Part shown: positions 1 to 12,599 of the stretch, piece after piece
Position numbering within the stretch: position 1 is the stretch's first letter
Layout: the number at the start of each line of letters is the position of its first letter
From: Sipunculus nudus
Taxonomy: Eukaryota > Annelida > Sipuncula > Golfingiida > Sipunculidae
Assembly (NCBI GenBank): GCA_026874595.1
Contig: CM049306.1
Span: 75,329,642-75,393,641, forward strand
Length of the DNA stretch: 64,000 bases
Direction: 5' to 3'
The notes under the pieces: generated by a model
What the model was told of the DNA's origin: nothing
Databases searched by the model: none
Seen by the model: only the letters and a program-made list of their open reading frames with translations
Position numbers and translations under genes: made by a program

Positions 1-3000
1 TGTTTCTAATATTAAAAATAAAACTTGATTTAGTTCACAGGAATATTTACAACAGACAATCCGCACCCACACCTTGCGTCTAGCTGTTTACTTCGGACAA
101 ACCAGGTCGGCCGGAGGGACAATTAAGCTAATAACCCGGGCTGGTTATCTGTGTCCGCGGCCCTCGAACGACGGCACATCAAATAGTCTCGAGATATGTT
201 TGTCTATCACGTATATAACATTCCGGTTTGTAGAATGACCAATATACAGGGTGTCGACAGTACATTTTGTCAACATGCAAATAAACTATAACATCAGTTT
301 ATACTATGCATGGCATGAGCTGCCCAATGCACATGCCACGCATGCGGTTGAAATGTTTATCCATATACTGTATCCAGGTAAAAAAAAATCTATATTATAA
401 CTGACTGTGGTGGCACTCAAACATTGTTACACATTGCTCTGTGGCCACGCCTCATTATCGCCCGTTTTTGGGTTTTGAAGTGGCGGAGACGATGCCTATG
501 GGGGGGGGGGTCTAAAATTTGCTATGAATAATCAGAAATTTGACATTATTTCGCGAAGGGTTTATCACAGCGGCATCTTTTATTGAAACTACGCCAGTGC
601 AGTCAGCAGTTGAATTCTCCAGGGCATCGCACGCAGCGCCATCCATCGCACCAAGAATGAAACTTGCGAAATAAGTGCGAAATATTATGCCACTTTACGT
701 TTTCACATGAAATAAAACGGTCAGAATATTCATCCATGCAGCCCTCTTTGATGAAATATCGGTAACCATGTGACACACTATTTGAACTGTGAATAGGACA
801 GATTACATGGAATGTTTAAACTTTGCTTATAATATTTATACTGCATGGGACTTCCTCTTAGCACTATTTTGTAGATATCACGTGTGTGCGTATGTGTGTG
901 CTAGTGCGTGCAGGGGGTGGGGTGTAAGCAGCCATAAGTTATACAGAGATCGGGATATATTCGGTAAAGTTGTGATTATCATCCTTGTTACTTTACAAAA
1001 TTATATTTCTTTACCCCATAAAATAAATTAACAACAGGTGACCGATTTTCGGATTCTTATATAGACGGTTGCCGCTATACTTTATATAGAATCTACGACT
1101 ATGACCTTGATGTGTTAGGCACCCTTGGGTTTCACATCTTCACACGGACTCATGCACCATGCATCTATATAATTGTTTCGTTATGACACATGGGTCGTTT
1201 AATTGAACGCCAAAGTCGCTATAAGAGGGAAGTGTACCACATGCAGGATGTTATCAATTGTTATTTGCTTATCTGCGGTCTCCATAACAACAATAAGGAT
1301 CAAAGAAGCATGCTACGAGACACCGGATATTTCTCTTTTCATTCGGGAGTACAATGCACATCACTACATCCTGGAATCATTGCCAGTCCGGGCTCTATTC
1401 GACGCAAAATGATGAGCATAGGAGTGTTGGGACTTTATATTAGCCGAAAAGTTACGGAAAGTAATATGAATGTGCCGAAAATGTACCAAAAGATATATAT
1501 ACCGAAAGGTTACCGAGTGTTCCTCAATCGTAATCATGCATGTAGGGTTATTTAATACTTTCGTCATATACATCTTAGCTACAATGTCCAAAATAACTAA
1601 ATAAATATCTGTATAAGTAAAATATTAGTAAATTTGCACTTGATCCTGTAACCTACAAATCTGTATGATTTCAATATTTATGATTCCTGGAATTTTACAC
1701 ATGATATTTATTTACTTTTATTTGAAACCACACGATTGTTCAGACCTCTTAGAAATCATACATATTATATACTGAAAAGTTTCTGATTTGTGCTAATCAT
1801 ATCCCTGTATATGTTGTGCACTTTTTCAACACATTTTTGAAAACTAAAATGATGTGTAGATATGCGCTCGATTAACAATATTCCAAGGAATCCTTAAGAA
1901 TATAAATATTAAAATTTTGATTTTTTTAATGAAATGACGGGTTCAGTTGATGCATGAAAATTACAAGTTTTAAAATATCGCTTACAAGCGAGCCCGTTTT
2001 ACGTGTAGGTTAATTGTGCACGCAATGCATGCAAGCAAGCGCGTGCCTCGCTCGTTCAATGGGATTCCGCGGTCTTTACAGCATATATCAACTGACGCTC
2101 AGTGTACACACAAGAAAAGTTTGTTCAGCTTGGCCTTGCCGTGCAAATGACAAAGGTGTAAGTGGATTAGCAGAAAGCGGGTTTGGTTGCTGACCCTGAA
2201 TAAAATGAGAGCGGCATAACAACTGCTCCTCTGATCTCTTTATATTTACCATCATTAGTTCTGTGAATATTAGTACGAGTTTTGAAATCTTTTACACCCT
2301 GAAGCGAGCCTTTGGAAACCGATTCTAATGTAACGTATTTTAGGTTTTGCCCCCTCTCCCGCCCCTATAAGTGACATACATAATGACTTCCAACTAAATA
2401 CTTATGAATAATGTACGTTTTCTCTATACTGTATAAGAAGAGAAAACTTGTTATGAATTTAAATTCCTAAACTTCTGAAGCTCATTTAAATATTCATCAA
2501 CAATGTTGTTTTTAATCTTAATAACAGTCCGAATTTGATATAATAAAACTGTAACGGTCCTGATATCATCTGTATATGAATGGATTTTAAGTTGTTTTGT
2601 CCCAGTAAACAAATTCTAAAGTTTCAAACATAGCTTCCAGTGCATAGTGGGAAACTGTACCAACACATTGCCAGTATATACATATAGGACGTAAATGGGG
2701 TAATACATAGAGGAGTCAATAGAAACGACAAGAACGAGATGGAAGGTAGATGCAAATTTTGGTCATTTATAACATCCGATTAACAGCAGTCAATATATAG
2801 ATACATAAACAATAGAGAATAGTACCTTTTACAGCCAATCAAATATGGCCTGCATGATCCGGAGATTTCATGCACTCTTACTTAACATTTTTTCGCTTAA
2901 TTAAATTAAATTAATCGTATTACAACTGTAACGGTCGGTTGAGTAACTGTTCTTCTTGAAGTGAGCATGCACGCGTTAACTAAGATGACTCAATGTTTTG

Positions 3001-3148
3001 ACTACCGCGCCCATCCTCGCAGTCTGCCAGGTGGCCTGGCTGCAGCATGAAGCGCGCATGACTAATTGGGGATACAGTGTCAGGTTAACACTGCATTAAG
3101 TGATTACGTCATCACGAGACAACAGACCTGTCAATCACCTCGTACACA

Positions 3149-3151
<3 letters not shown>
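1..3151. other. AT-rich non-coding sequence, no supportable gene
   Basis: Short open frames here lack motifs, coding composition or splice context. A run of G occurs near 501-510. No repeat family shared with the rest of the window was recognised. Confidence 0.6.

Positions 3152-3207
<56 letters not shown>
3152..3207. repeat. (TC)n microsatellite, about 28 units
   Basis: An uninterrupted TC dinucleotide run can be read directly. Confidence 0.98.
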
Positions 3208-3209
<2 letters not shown>

Positions 3210-3639
3210 ACTGTATATATTTTTATGTGACCAATCAATAGATAATATCGATGTATGGTCATTTTCAGTCATAATCCATTAAATTTGTATTACTTTTGCA
3301 TAATTGACTGCAAACTGTTATGTATACACATGCAAAAAGTCATATTATTCGGATAAAAATTATTCTAATCCTGAAAGAGATGTAAGAAATACCGGAGACC
3401 AAGTAGTAAAGAACTTTCAACTGAATCTTATGCAGGCAACAAATGTCAAAAACCCTGCCTTAACTTTGACTTTTCAGTGTGATGTACAAGTAAGACTGAA
3501 TTTTAGATTTAATATAGCAGATTTAGACATAATGGTAATACAAAAGGTATAAAAATAATTGATCAAATGTCGATTAATAATCGATCATTGGTTGTTTACA
3601 CACACACATGTACATATATGAATATACATATATATATAA

Positions 3640-3641
<2 letters not shown>

Positions 3642-3707
<66 letters not shown>
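3642..3707. repeat. (TA)n microsatellite
   Basis: A TA array with one interruption abuts the start of the LTR-like block at 3708. Confidence 0.95.
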
Positions 3708-3711
<4 letters not shown>

Positions 3712-4456
3712 ACAGGTGCTCTTTTTATTGTGTGACACGGGCGTAACTCGTGTTGTGACACCCTTGCTGCGCCGTTTGTTACATTCTCAGTTTAAGCCGT
3801 ACTGGTTGAACTCTCGTTGTCATGCTAGCCTTGGGCTTTCTCTCCTGGCCGAGGTCACGTGTGGACCCTGGTGTGTAGAGATACAGCGACGTTTTTCTAG
3901 ATGATTCTTGAACGCATGTTTACCGTGTATTGTGTTAGGTTCTTCGAATATTCGAGAAATAGAAGCTTCTTGGCTTGAGGTGAAAAGTTATATAAGGGGG
4001 CTGTGTTTTAGAGCCGAGAGAGAGAGAGCAGAGAAGATACCAGCGGACGCAGAAGCGTGTGTGTCGGTTTGTGGGACCTTATCCGACGAGTGCGGCAGTT
4101 ATACATTTTCTTCAGACTTTCTCCTTGATTTTGTGACGAGTCTTGTCTAAACTTCAGGATTGTTACAAGAGCTTTACACTGGACTGCCATTCTCCGAGAG
4201 TATACATTTAAAGAACTTATCGTTGTGACGGTGGTGGTATCCAGGTACTGTGCACATTGTTTATTTTACTGTGTGATTGTTATACCGCTGTTATACTGTT
4301 TGGTTGTATTGATTTGGTGTATTGTAATGTTAGGGTTGTGTAAAGAATAAATTATGGTTATTTGTTAACGAAAAACCACTGACTTCTTTATTCATTCCCC
4401 TAGACATTTCACGCTGCCTAGTGTTATAGGATCTGATTTTTTGTATCTCCATTACA
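3708..4456 (+). mobile_element. Candidate solo LTR or LTR-like promoter block
   Basis: The block starts TGTTACAGG directly after a TA array and could end ATTACA (TGT...ACA). It contains a TATA box (TATATAAG, 3989-3996), then a purine-rich start region and, about 350 bases later, AATAAA (4346-4351) followed by a GT-rich stretch. This TATA-to-poly(A) order is that of U3-R-U5. No target duplication is visible and no internal retroelement coding follows. The boundaries are therefore uncertain, and it could instead be the remnant of an ordinary promoter. Confidence 0.35.
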
Positions 4457-4513
4457 AAATTTTGTTTTCATCACGCATACGTGATCTGTTTATATTAGGT
4501 TCCGTATAAACAC

Positions 4514-4539
4514 AGAGAGAGAGAGAGAGAGAGAGAGAG
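4514..4539. repeat. (GA)n microsatellite
   Basis: An uninterrupted GA run. Confidence 0.95.
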
Positions 4540-4689
4540 TATAAAAGAGAGTTCATGCAGATGGAGGTGAGTGTACGAACACATTTGATTACAAATGTAA
4601 TTGCAGTTCAATACAGTTTCCAGTTGTATACACTTTTACGGTTGTTTTATTCACCACGATATACCTGGGTTGCTAGGAAGTGTGCGTGT

Positions 4690-5165
4690 GTGGGGGGGGG
4701 GTGTCTAATGACTCTTTTAGTCCCAACTGAGTGCGAGAAAAATATTTTTAAAGAAAAAATCCTTTACGTGAAATAAACTTAGAAAACTCTAATTAACCCC
4801 CCCACACACACACACACACACGCACATGCACACACAATCGGCTACAAACGAATACACAAACATGCATGTATGCTCTCCACCCCTCCTAAAATTTGCTATC
4901 CCTCTTCAGATGTCCAAACATATGAACAAAGGGAACTCGTCCATACATATTAACAAAGACCCAATCGAGTGCGTGAAAGACATTTTTAAAGAAAAATTCT
5001 GTTACATGAATTAATATATGAAAACTCTAATCATCACCCTTTTCCCACGCGCGCACACACACACAAACATACATTTGGACCAAAACGAACACACACACAT
5101 CCATGTATATGCTCTCTAACCCTCATAAAATTCCCTCTTCAGATTTCCATACACATGAACTAAGT
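4690..5165. repeat. Diverged tandem duplication, period about 238 bp
   Basis: Matching landmarks recur about 238 bases apart: GAGTGCG at 4729 and 4967, and the ATGCTCTC...CTTCAGAT...ATGAAC block near 4870 and 5107. Each copy contains a CA-rich run. Confidence 0.7.
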
Positions 5166-5605
5166 AAAGGGGCATGCACTCGCTAATATATTATGATTTT
5201 TGTACATATATAGTATATAGTGCACATAAACCGAAGCTCAAAACTTATCTTTACACTTTTACACCCACGCCATCACAAACAAGGAAATGCACTGTTATAT
5301 TCTGTACACGTTGGCCCACTTCTCGCCCCCGTGGAGACCTTGGGTTAATTACATGACAAGTTGCATAAACACAGGCACACCTTCACCTAACACCTGCACT
5401 GCATATCAGTGTGTCTAGTGTATATATGTCCGTTACCACCTGATCCAGATCACGTCACTGACTTTCCATCTCAGCCACGGAGGTTATGTTTTCAATCATG
5501 TTTGGTTGCCTGTTCTGTAACCATTATCTTTACATACGATGCATGTGATGTAGGTGGGTTATGTTTTAATACAAGTTTAGTGGACCAGCTTGCCTCGAAC
5601 AGTCA

Positions 5606-5790
5606 CAGGGTGGAACCTCTCCTTAAGGGCACCTCTGTACTAAAGGCACTTTCTATTTAAGGTCATCTACGGGTAGTCTCTTGAAATTAGGTCCCGAAAT
5701 CTATAACCTCCCTAATAACGGTATACCTCTCTGTTATGGACAAAATTGATGTCCGGTCCCGTCAGTGTCCGTAATTCGGAGGTTCTACTG
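5606..5790. mobile_element. Small inverted-repeat element (pogo/Tigger-type MITE)
   Basis: The left end reads CAGGGTGGAACCTCTCC. The right end, reverse-complemented, reads CAGTAGAACCTCCGAATTAC. These resemble termini of pogo/Tigger-like Tc1-mariner elements. The right flank is TA and the left is CA, an eroded TA target site. There is no coding capacity. Confidence 0.5.
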
Positions 5791-5901
5791 TAAAACATTC
5801 GGCGGTAGTGTTTGTGAGTAGGGATAAGCTTGTTTTTTCCTTGTTGTATATCGCTAACTACATGAAATACGCAGGGATTATGTTTTCTCCATGTTCATTA
5901 T

Positions 5902-6137
5902 ACCTCCGCCAGGTGGCCGGAAATATTAAGTTTTACATGCGTAAGTTTAGATCTGGATCATTATCACATTTTTTTTTTCATTCAAAGGTTTATTTCCCAT
6001 CGTGATGTACCAATATATCTTTTGCCTCTGTCGAGGCCCAGAACAATTATTATAGAGCCAACCAGGGAATGGAGTTATTAAACCGTGACAATCATTTCCT
6101 GTGGCGTGATTTAGTATGATCTGGATGCTGGCGGAGG
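5902..6137. mobile_element. MITE-like element with CCTCCGCCAG inverted ends
   Basis: CCTCCGCCAGGTGG at the left is mirrored by CTGGCGGAGG at the right. A shared GATCTGGAT motif lies inside each end. Related ends recur near 15.2, 16.9, 30.46 and 31.37 kb. Confidence 0.5.
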
Positions 6138-6317
6138 TTATGGTCTCTGACTGCTTATACTTGTTTATATTTGGTCGGTCAACTTATATATCTCTGATTA
6201 TGATGCATGTCGTAACAGCCAGATGTCATGGATTTTCACTCATTTTAACTCTCCGGTTCTTTGTTTATACTCAATTTGAATAAACTTGTTTGCAAAACTT
6301 GTATCACTTCATAAAAT

Positions 6318-6480
6318 CCATAGTTTTATCTCCACAAGGAGGGTATGCGTTCATCCTCGTTCGTGTGTGTTTGTGTGTTTGTGTGTTTGTTTCAACATAA
6401 CTCACGCAGTTATGAACGGAATCTTATGAATTTTCAGGGCATTTCGAAAATGGGAGAATGAAGAATCGATTTGTGGATAC
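6318..6480 (+). repeat. Partial copy of a GT-microsatellite-bearing dispersed repeat
   Basis: It shares with 15225-15553 the order GGAG...TATG.G, TTCATCC.CGTTCGTGTG, AACATAACTCACGCAGT and GAATGAAGAATCGATT. Confidence 0.65.
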
Positions 6481-6613
6481 TTTGCATAGTCATGCATACA
6501 TATATATAAGGGTGCAGCCACTTGCCATATAGACATTTATCTTATTATCATTATTATTATTATTTTATTATTATTATTATTCTTATTATTATTATCATAT
6601 ATAATGCAGTGTA

Positions 6614-6680
6614 CAGTGGAACCCCGCCTTGCGACCACCCCACAATTGCGACCACCCCCACAGCTAGATATCAAAATATG
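6614..6680. mobile_element. Half of a pogo/Tigger-type inverted-repeat element
   Basis: After a TA dinucleotide the sequence reads CAGTGGAACCCCGCCTTGCG, with a short internal repeat of GCGACCACCCC. The opposite terminus was not found. Confidence 0.35.
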
Positions 6681-7604
6681 CACTTATTTTAAATATTTCC
6701 ACTTCATATACGTTCTGATTTTTTTATAAATTATGAAATTGTAGTAAATGGGTACAGATGTGCGACTCATATTTTTTTCCCTGAGACATGGTTTACAACA
6801 GTGGCAGATCCAGAGGGGGAGCTTTGGGGGCTGAGTCCCCCCCCCCCCCCCCCTTCCGCCTGGAAACATTGTTATCAATTTTTATCAGTGAACCCTTTCA
6901 ACTGAAAAACAAAAGCTGAAAACCCAAGAATCGTTTGGAGAAACGCGTGTGTCTACACCATGATCATGTCTTTTCATATGTATTAAATAATTAGTTGGGC
7001 ATTTTCCGCTGACGGACAAATTGTACAAGCATCCAAGCGTATGGAAGAATGACTGATAAAATCGCTAACGCGCAGAGCACTGCATGTGTTATAAAAGACG
7101 GTGTCAAATGGGTACTTTATACTGTTGATGTAATTGGGTCAGTTTAGGGTTTGCCCCTGGCCAAAACCGCTCATTAAACGTAATCCAGGATGGGGAGAGA
7201 ACATCAAAGGTAAAGGAACAATATATGATCGGGCATAAAAAAGTTGGGAAGCATACATGAATACGCAACAACGATACTCTATACATACATATATAGTACA
7301 TATATATCAAGTTCAGGTGAATCTCAGTATACTGCAGATGTGCCCTGGTACAACTGAATGGTACAGCTGTAAAAATAAAGCTATACTTGCATGGAAAAAA
7401 ATAATTACATTTTCAGGGGTGAAACTGATCTCTGAGGTCTGGTGTACATTACATACGTAATTTAAAAGAATATTATGAACCTGCCTGTGACTAGCTCAGA
7501 GGAAAGTGGATTACTGAATGTTGCATTGTACCTACTTTTTTTTATTATTTGATATTATTATTTTCTTCTTGTAGTTTGTACTCCATGGCTTAATTTCGTA
7601 TGTC

Positions 7605-8200
7605 ACAAGGGAGCCATTTATCTGACCTGTGACAGTAGGGTTATCTATGGGTAACAGAGACCTAATTTCAAGGGAGCCATTATCTGACCTGTGACAGTAG
7701 GGTTATTTATGGGTAACAGAGACCTAATTTCAAGTTCCAAGAGAGCCATTTATCTGACCTGTGACAGTAGGGTTATCTATGTCTTTAAGAAGTAAATGGT
7801 TAAATTACGGTTCCCCCTTTGGCGTCTCATGCATGCAGTCAGCACCACATACCAACCAGGCAGGCTCCTGGTATCTAGACGCATGCCTTAGATTTTAAGT
7901 TAGAAGATTTCAGGTCCAATGGTGATGATTTGTGCCCTGCTCGGTATCAAATTTTTAAATATGCTGGGGGATGCTTACAAGCCCCATAGCTCAGGGAATA
8001 TGGGTAACAGAGACCTAATTTCAAGTTTCAAGGGAGCCATTTATCTGACCTGTGACAGTAGGGTTATCTATGTCTTTAAGAAGTAATCGGTTAAATTACG
8101 GTTTCCCCTTTGGCGTCTCATGCATGCAGTCAGCACCACACACCAACCAGGCAGGCTCCTGGTATATAGACGCATGCCTTGTCGTCCTGGACTTGGCTAA
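7605..8200 (+). repeat. Complex tandem repeat built on a 63-69 bp unit
   Basis: The unit GAGCCATTTATCTGACCTG starts at about 7611, 7674, 7743 and 8034, and a longer block (CATGCATGCAGTCAGCACCA...CTGGTAT) is present twice about 290 bp apart. Parts belong to the dispersed repeat also seen at 9060-9560. Confidence 0.8.
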
Positions 8201-9059
8201 AGACCAAGACATTAGGTCACGCCAGGTTACTTGTAGGACATAATTTTTAAGGGTTTTGGGTGGAGGTAACCGCCTCCATTTGTTAATGTTGACTCGTCTA
8301 ATTCTTAAGCTAAATTATTTATATCTGCAGAGTTCCATTTCGGCTGGGGATTAGGTGACAGGGAGGTAGCACTCGCTTCCTGTCATTTTATTTTATACCC
8401 TGGTGTCTACCGCACCTGCAGGTCCAGGGTGTATAATCACCCAATGGCTTGGTCATAACACCGCGGAACCTCCCAAAAATGCACTCGTTTTTGATTGATA
8501 CAAGGCTTCGGGGTAAAGCCTTCCCATTAAGCCTGCAGAGCCCTCATTCTGGGTTGGGGCCGACCGTGAAAATCTCACCGCTAATCAGCTAAGATCTGAA
8601 CCCATGACCTCCCGGTTATTTGATGCCGGTTTTTTAGGCATATATATGAAGAATATATGCTAAATAAAGAAATATACGCTTAAGCTTATGAAAAAAATAA
8701 AAATATGACTGCTGAACAAAAACTGTCAAAAATTACTCTACAGCTTGTTGAGATAAAGGTATAGGTGGCGCAACCAATCACAACAAACCGATTCAGGTTT
8801 GCATGGCAGACCTTCACGCCACTGTGACACTATTTCTTACATTAACAAGTGATCCATGGGTCATGACGCTCTGCCGACTGACATGTTGACAATATCTCCT
8901 TGCACAGGCAACTAATTAAGATAATGTAGGTGACATCATTGTTCATGTATATTAGCTTAAGTTCATCAAGACCCCTAAGCACAACAAACTTGATTACAAT
9001 CCAACCAGACTTTCCTGAGTAATACTGCAATTTGTGTGTATTTTGCATTATTTTTGTTT

Positions 9060-9910
9060 CTCAAACAATCCCCAAAACCCTGAGAATATAGGTCACAGTG
9101 GCCAAATTTCAGGTTTCTGGGGAGAACTTTTGAGGAACTCTCAGGATATCAAGTTAGTAGATTCTGGGCCCAATGGTTATGATTTGTGCCCTATACATTG
9201 GTATCAAATTTTCAATTATTCTGAGGGGTGGTTATAAGCCCCATAGCTCAAAAAATATGGGTAACAGAGACGTAATTTCACGTTTCCAAGGAGACTTTTC
9301 ATGGACCTCCCTTGGATTTTAGGTGAGAAGATTTCAGGTCCAATGTTTATGATTTGTGCCCTGCTCGGTATCAAATTTTTAAATATGCTTGGGGGTGCTT
9401 ATAAGCCCCATAGCTCAGAGAATATGGGTAACAGATACCTAATTTCAACTTTCAAAGGATATTTTTCACAGACCTCCCTGGATGTAAAGTTAGAAGATTC
9501 TAGGACCAATGGTTACAATCTGTGCCTTGTTAACGGACGACCTCATCTTTGAAGCTCTCAAAATTGGAGAAAAAAAATGTTATAACTTTAAAAAAAAACA
9601 GGTGGCGCCACCAGTCTGCAGGAACTGATGAAACACTCCAAGATGCATATGCATGAAAAAAAAAATGCCGATCAATGCACAAGTTGTTAAGATACCAGAG
9701 TTTTATATCGATTTTTAGTTATTCTGGGGGTACTTCGGAGCTCCATAGCTCGGACATTTTGGGTGACAGAGACCTAATTTCAAGTTTCCAAGGAGACTTT
9801 TGCAAGGGCCTTCCTGCATGTCAAGATACTTGATTCTAGGTCCATTCATTGCAATTTGTGCCCTGTTAACATATGACCACATCTTTAAAGGTCTCAAAAA
9901 TAGAGACTAG
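9060..9910 (+). repeat. Dispersed repeat family A, several adjacent degenerate copies
   Basis: Copies share GCCCCATAGCTCA, then GGGTAACAGAGACCTAATTT, CAAGGAGACTTTT and GATTTGTGCCCTG at similar spacing of about 170 bp. Further copies lie at 7920-8040 and 12100-12560, and inverted at 34560-35330. There is no protein coding. GGTGGCGCCACC palindromes separate the copies. Confidence 0.8.
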
Positions 9911-9999
9911 ATGACCTGAGGTCACGCGCTTGCCGGAAATGATGTAAAGTAGTCAGATGAACGAGCAGTGTCAAAGTGAAAGAAAATAATCCATAGTTT

Positions 10000-11500
10000 G
10001 TGAAGAAAGAACCAATATTAACAAAGTTCTAAAGAAAATAAGATTTTGATATATTTTGATCACCTTGACCTTGACCTTTGACTTATTGAATAATAAACAT
10101 AGGACTTCCAGATATCATCACGATATATGACAAGTGTTATTTACAAAACGATTCTTGCAAAATTGTGGCCAGTAGAATGCTACATGTTAGACGCAAGAAC
10201 CAGGAAGCAGGGGAAATTGAGGACAACTGACAAACCGCCAAACATACTGACAAACTGACCCAAGATTGAGAACAGATGACTTAATCATGTTATGAAGAAA
10301 CCTCAGAGGAAGATAATATGCTATTGTTTATGTAAATGAGGTTTATAGTTTTGGAGATATGGCCAAAAAAATGATATGTTGTGGAAGTTTGAGTGCACCG
10401 CCCCCTAGCGGCCAATTCTGGAAAATGAAAAATCGGTTCCGAGATATTAGTGTAAGACATAAGATGTAATAGTTTTAAAAGGATTCTTTTAAAACTGTGG
10501 CCTGTAGAATGCTATATGTGAGACGCAAGAACCGGTAAGCAGGCGAATTTGAGGACAACTGAGAAACAGACAGACACACAGACAAAGTGACTCAAGATTG
10601 AGTGGAAATTACTACACCAGGATTTTGAAAAGACTCAGAGGAAGAAAATAAGCTATAGTTTATGTAATTGAGGCTCACAGTTTTGGAGATATGGCCAAAA
10701 AATGATATGTTGTGCAAGTTTGAGTGCACCGCCCCCTAGAGGACAATTCTGGAAAATGAAAAATCAGTTTCGAGATATTAGTGTAAAACATAAGATGTAA
10801 TAGTTTTCAAAGGATTCTTTCAAAACTGTGGCCTGTAGAATGCTATATGTGAGACGCAAGAATCGGCAAGCAAGCGAATTTGAGGACAACTGAGAAACAG
10901 ACGGACACACAGACAAAGTGACTCAAGATTTAGACCAAATGAATACACCAGGTTTTTGGAAAGACCCAGAGGAAGAAAATAAGCTATAGTTTATGTAAAT
11001 GAGGTTTATAGTTTTGGAGATATGGCCAAAAAATGATATGTTGTGCAAGTTTGAGTGCACCGCCCCCTAGCGGCCAATTCTGGAAAAGGAAAAATCTGTT
11101 TCGAGATATTAGTGTAAGACATAAGATGTAATAGTTTTAAAAGGATTCTTTCAAAACTGTGACCTGTAGAATGCTATATGTGAGACGCAAGAACCGGTAA
11201 GCAGGCGAATTTGATGTAAACTGAGAAACAGACGGACACACAGACAAAGTGACTCAAGATTGAGTCGAAATGACTACACCAGGATTTAGAAAAGACTCAG
11301 AGGATGAAAATAAGCTATAGTTTATGTAATTGAGGCTCACAGTTTTGGAGATATGGCCAAAACATGATATGTTGGGGAGGTTTGCATACAGCGCCACCTA
11401 GCGGCTGCATTCAAAAAATGGAAAAACTATTTCGAGATAATAGTGTAGGACTTACGCTATGTCAGTTTCAAAAAGATTCCTGCAAAACTGTGACCTCCAG
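10000..11500 (+). repeat. Tandem array, period about 331-333 bp, four to five copies
   Basis: The landmark GATATGGCCAAAA starts at 10355, 10688, 11019 and 11350, giving spacings of 333, 331 and 331. Each unit also contains CACCGCCCCCTAG, GAGATATTAGTGTA and GTGAGACGCAAGAA. The first and last units are the most diverged, as expected at array edges. There is no open frame across units. Confidence 0.92.
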
Positions 11501-11836
11501 GGCAAGATTACTGAAATCTCGAAATATCTCGTTTGACGAGATATTATACGAGATATCGCGAGACCTTAATAAAATCTTGCAGTACTTGTTAAATGCTACC
11601 TGATGCAGAAAAACTAGACCTCTCTAGCTTCAAAAATGACAAAGTTAGAAAAATAAGACCCCAGATTTTCAAATATCATGATTTTTTCCCAAAAATTCAT
11701 AACCATGGTTACGGCCAATTCGAAATAGCTACACACCAGAAGAAAGGCCTGGGAATGACGTTTAAAATGAGCTATGTTTGAAGAAGATATCACTAATAGT
11801 AACCTGTAGAGAGATGACAGACAAACAGACAAACAG

Positions 11837-11960
11837 ACAGACATCCGCGACTGACCAACCAGCTTGCGAAAATCGAAGATTTCCGGCAAGCAACAAACAG
11901 ACAGACATCCGCGACTGACCAACCAGCTTGCGAAAATCGAAGATTTCCGGCAAGCAAAAA
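11837..11960 (+). repeat. 64-bp unit present twice in tandem
   Basis: ACATCCGCGACTGACCAACC begins at 11841 and again at 11905 and runs into CGAAGATTTCCGGCAAGCAA in both. The two copies are essentially identical, so the duplication is recent. Confidence 0.93.
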
Positions 11961-11984
11961 AAAAATCATAAAAAATCGAAAAAA

Positions 11985-12580
11985 TACAGGTGGCGCCACC
12001 AGTACCTGCAAAAACTGATGTAACACTCCATGATCAATATCTTTGCACAAAAATCATGGTGAACAATTCATTAGTTGTCCAGATACTCGAGCTTTTGTAT
12101 CAATTTTTTTCATTATTCTGGGGGGGGGGGTACTTCGGAGCCCCATAGCTTGATGTAAGGTAAGAAGATTCCAGGTCCAGTGGTAATGATTGGTGCCCTG
12201 TAAAAAGATAACCGCATCTTTTAAAATATCAAAAATAGAGAAAACAATTGTAAAAAATCGAAAAAAAAAATATAGGTGGCGCCACCAGTCTGCAGAAAAT
12301 GGTGAATTACTCCATGATCAATATCCATGCAAAGAATCATGGTAATCAATGCATTAGTTGTTTAGATACTTGAGCTTTTGAATCAAATTTTTCATTATTC
12401 TAGGGGGTACTTCGGAGCCCCAAAGCTTGAAGAATATGGGTAACAGAGACCTATTTCCAGGTTTCCAAGGAGATTTTTCATGGACCTCTCTGGATGTAAA
12501 GTTAGAAGATTCCAAGTCCAGAGGTTACGATTTGAGCCCTGTTAACGGACAGACGGACAAAGAGTGATCGCTATAGCTCA
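11985..12580 (+). repeat. Family A repeats with two GGTGGCGCCACCAGT blocks
   Basis: The sequence from the GGTGGCGCCACC palindrome through CTCCATGATCAATAT recurs about 290 bp later. Both are followed by TACTTCGGAGCCCC and family A sequence. A poly-G run sits at 12121-12130. Confidence 0.75.
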
Positions 12581-12599
12581 GATGACTAACAGTCAGCTG

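Noticed and set aside
3608-3904. 98-codon frame running out of the TA array
   Set aside because: The first half is translated TA repeat (IYIYIY), and the rest has no motif and lies within the LTR-like block.
6799-6866. Another complete CAGTGGCAGATCCAG element
   Set aside because: Only a left-terminus-like sequence followed by poly-C is present. No right terminus or 5-bp duplication was found.
10000-11500. CRISPR-like periodic repeat
   Set aside because: The period is 331 bp with no short repeat/variable spacer pattern, and the DNA is eukaryotic. It is a tandem satellite-type array.
11614-12050. Minus-strand frames with repeated CRKSSIF-type segments
   Set aside because: They are translations of the 64-bp tandem duplication and the surrounding repeats.
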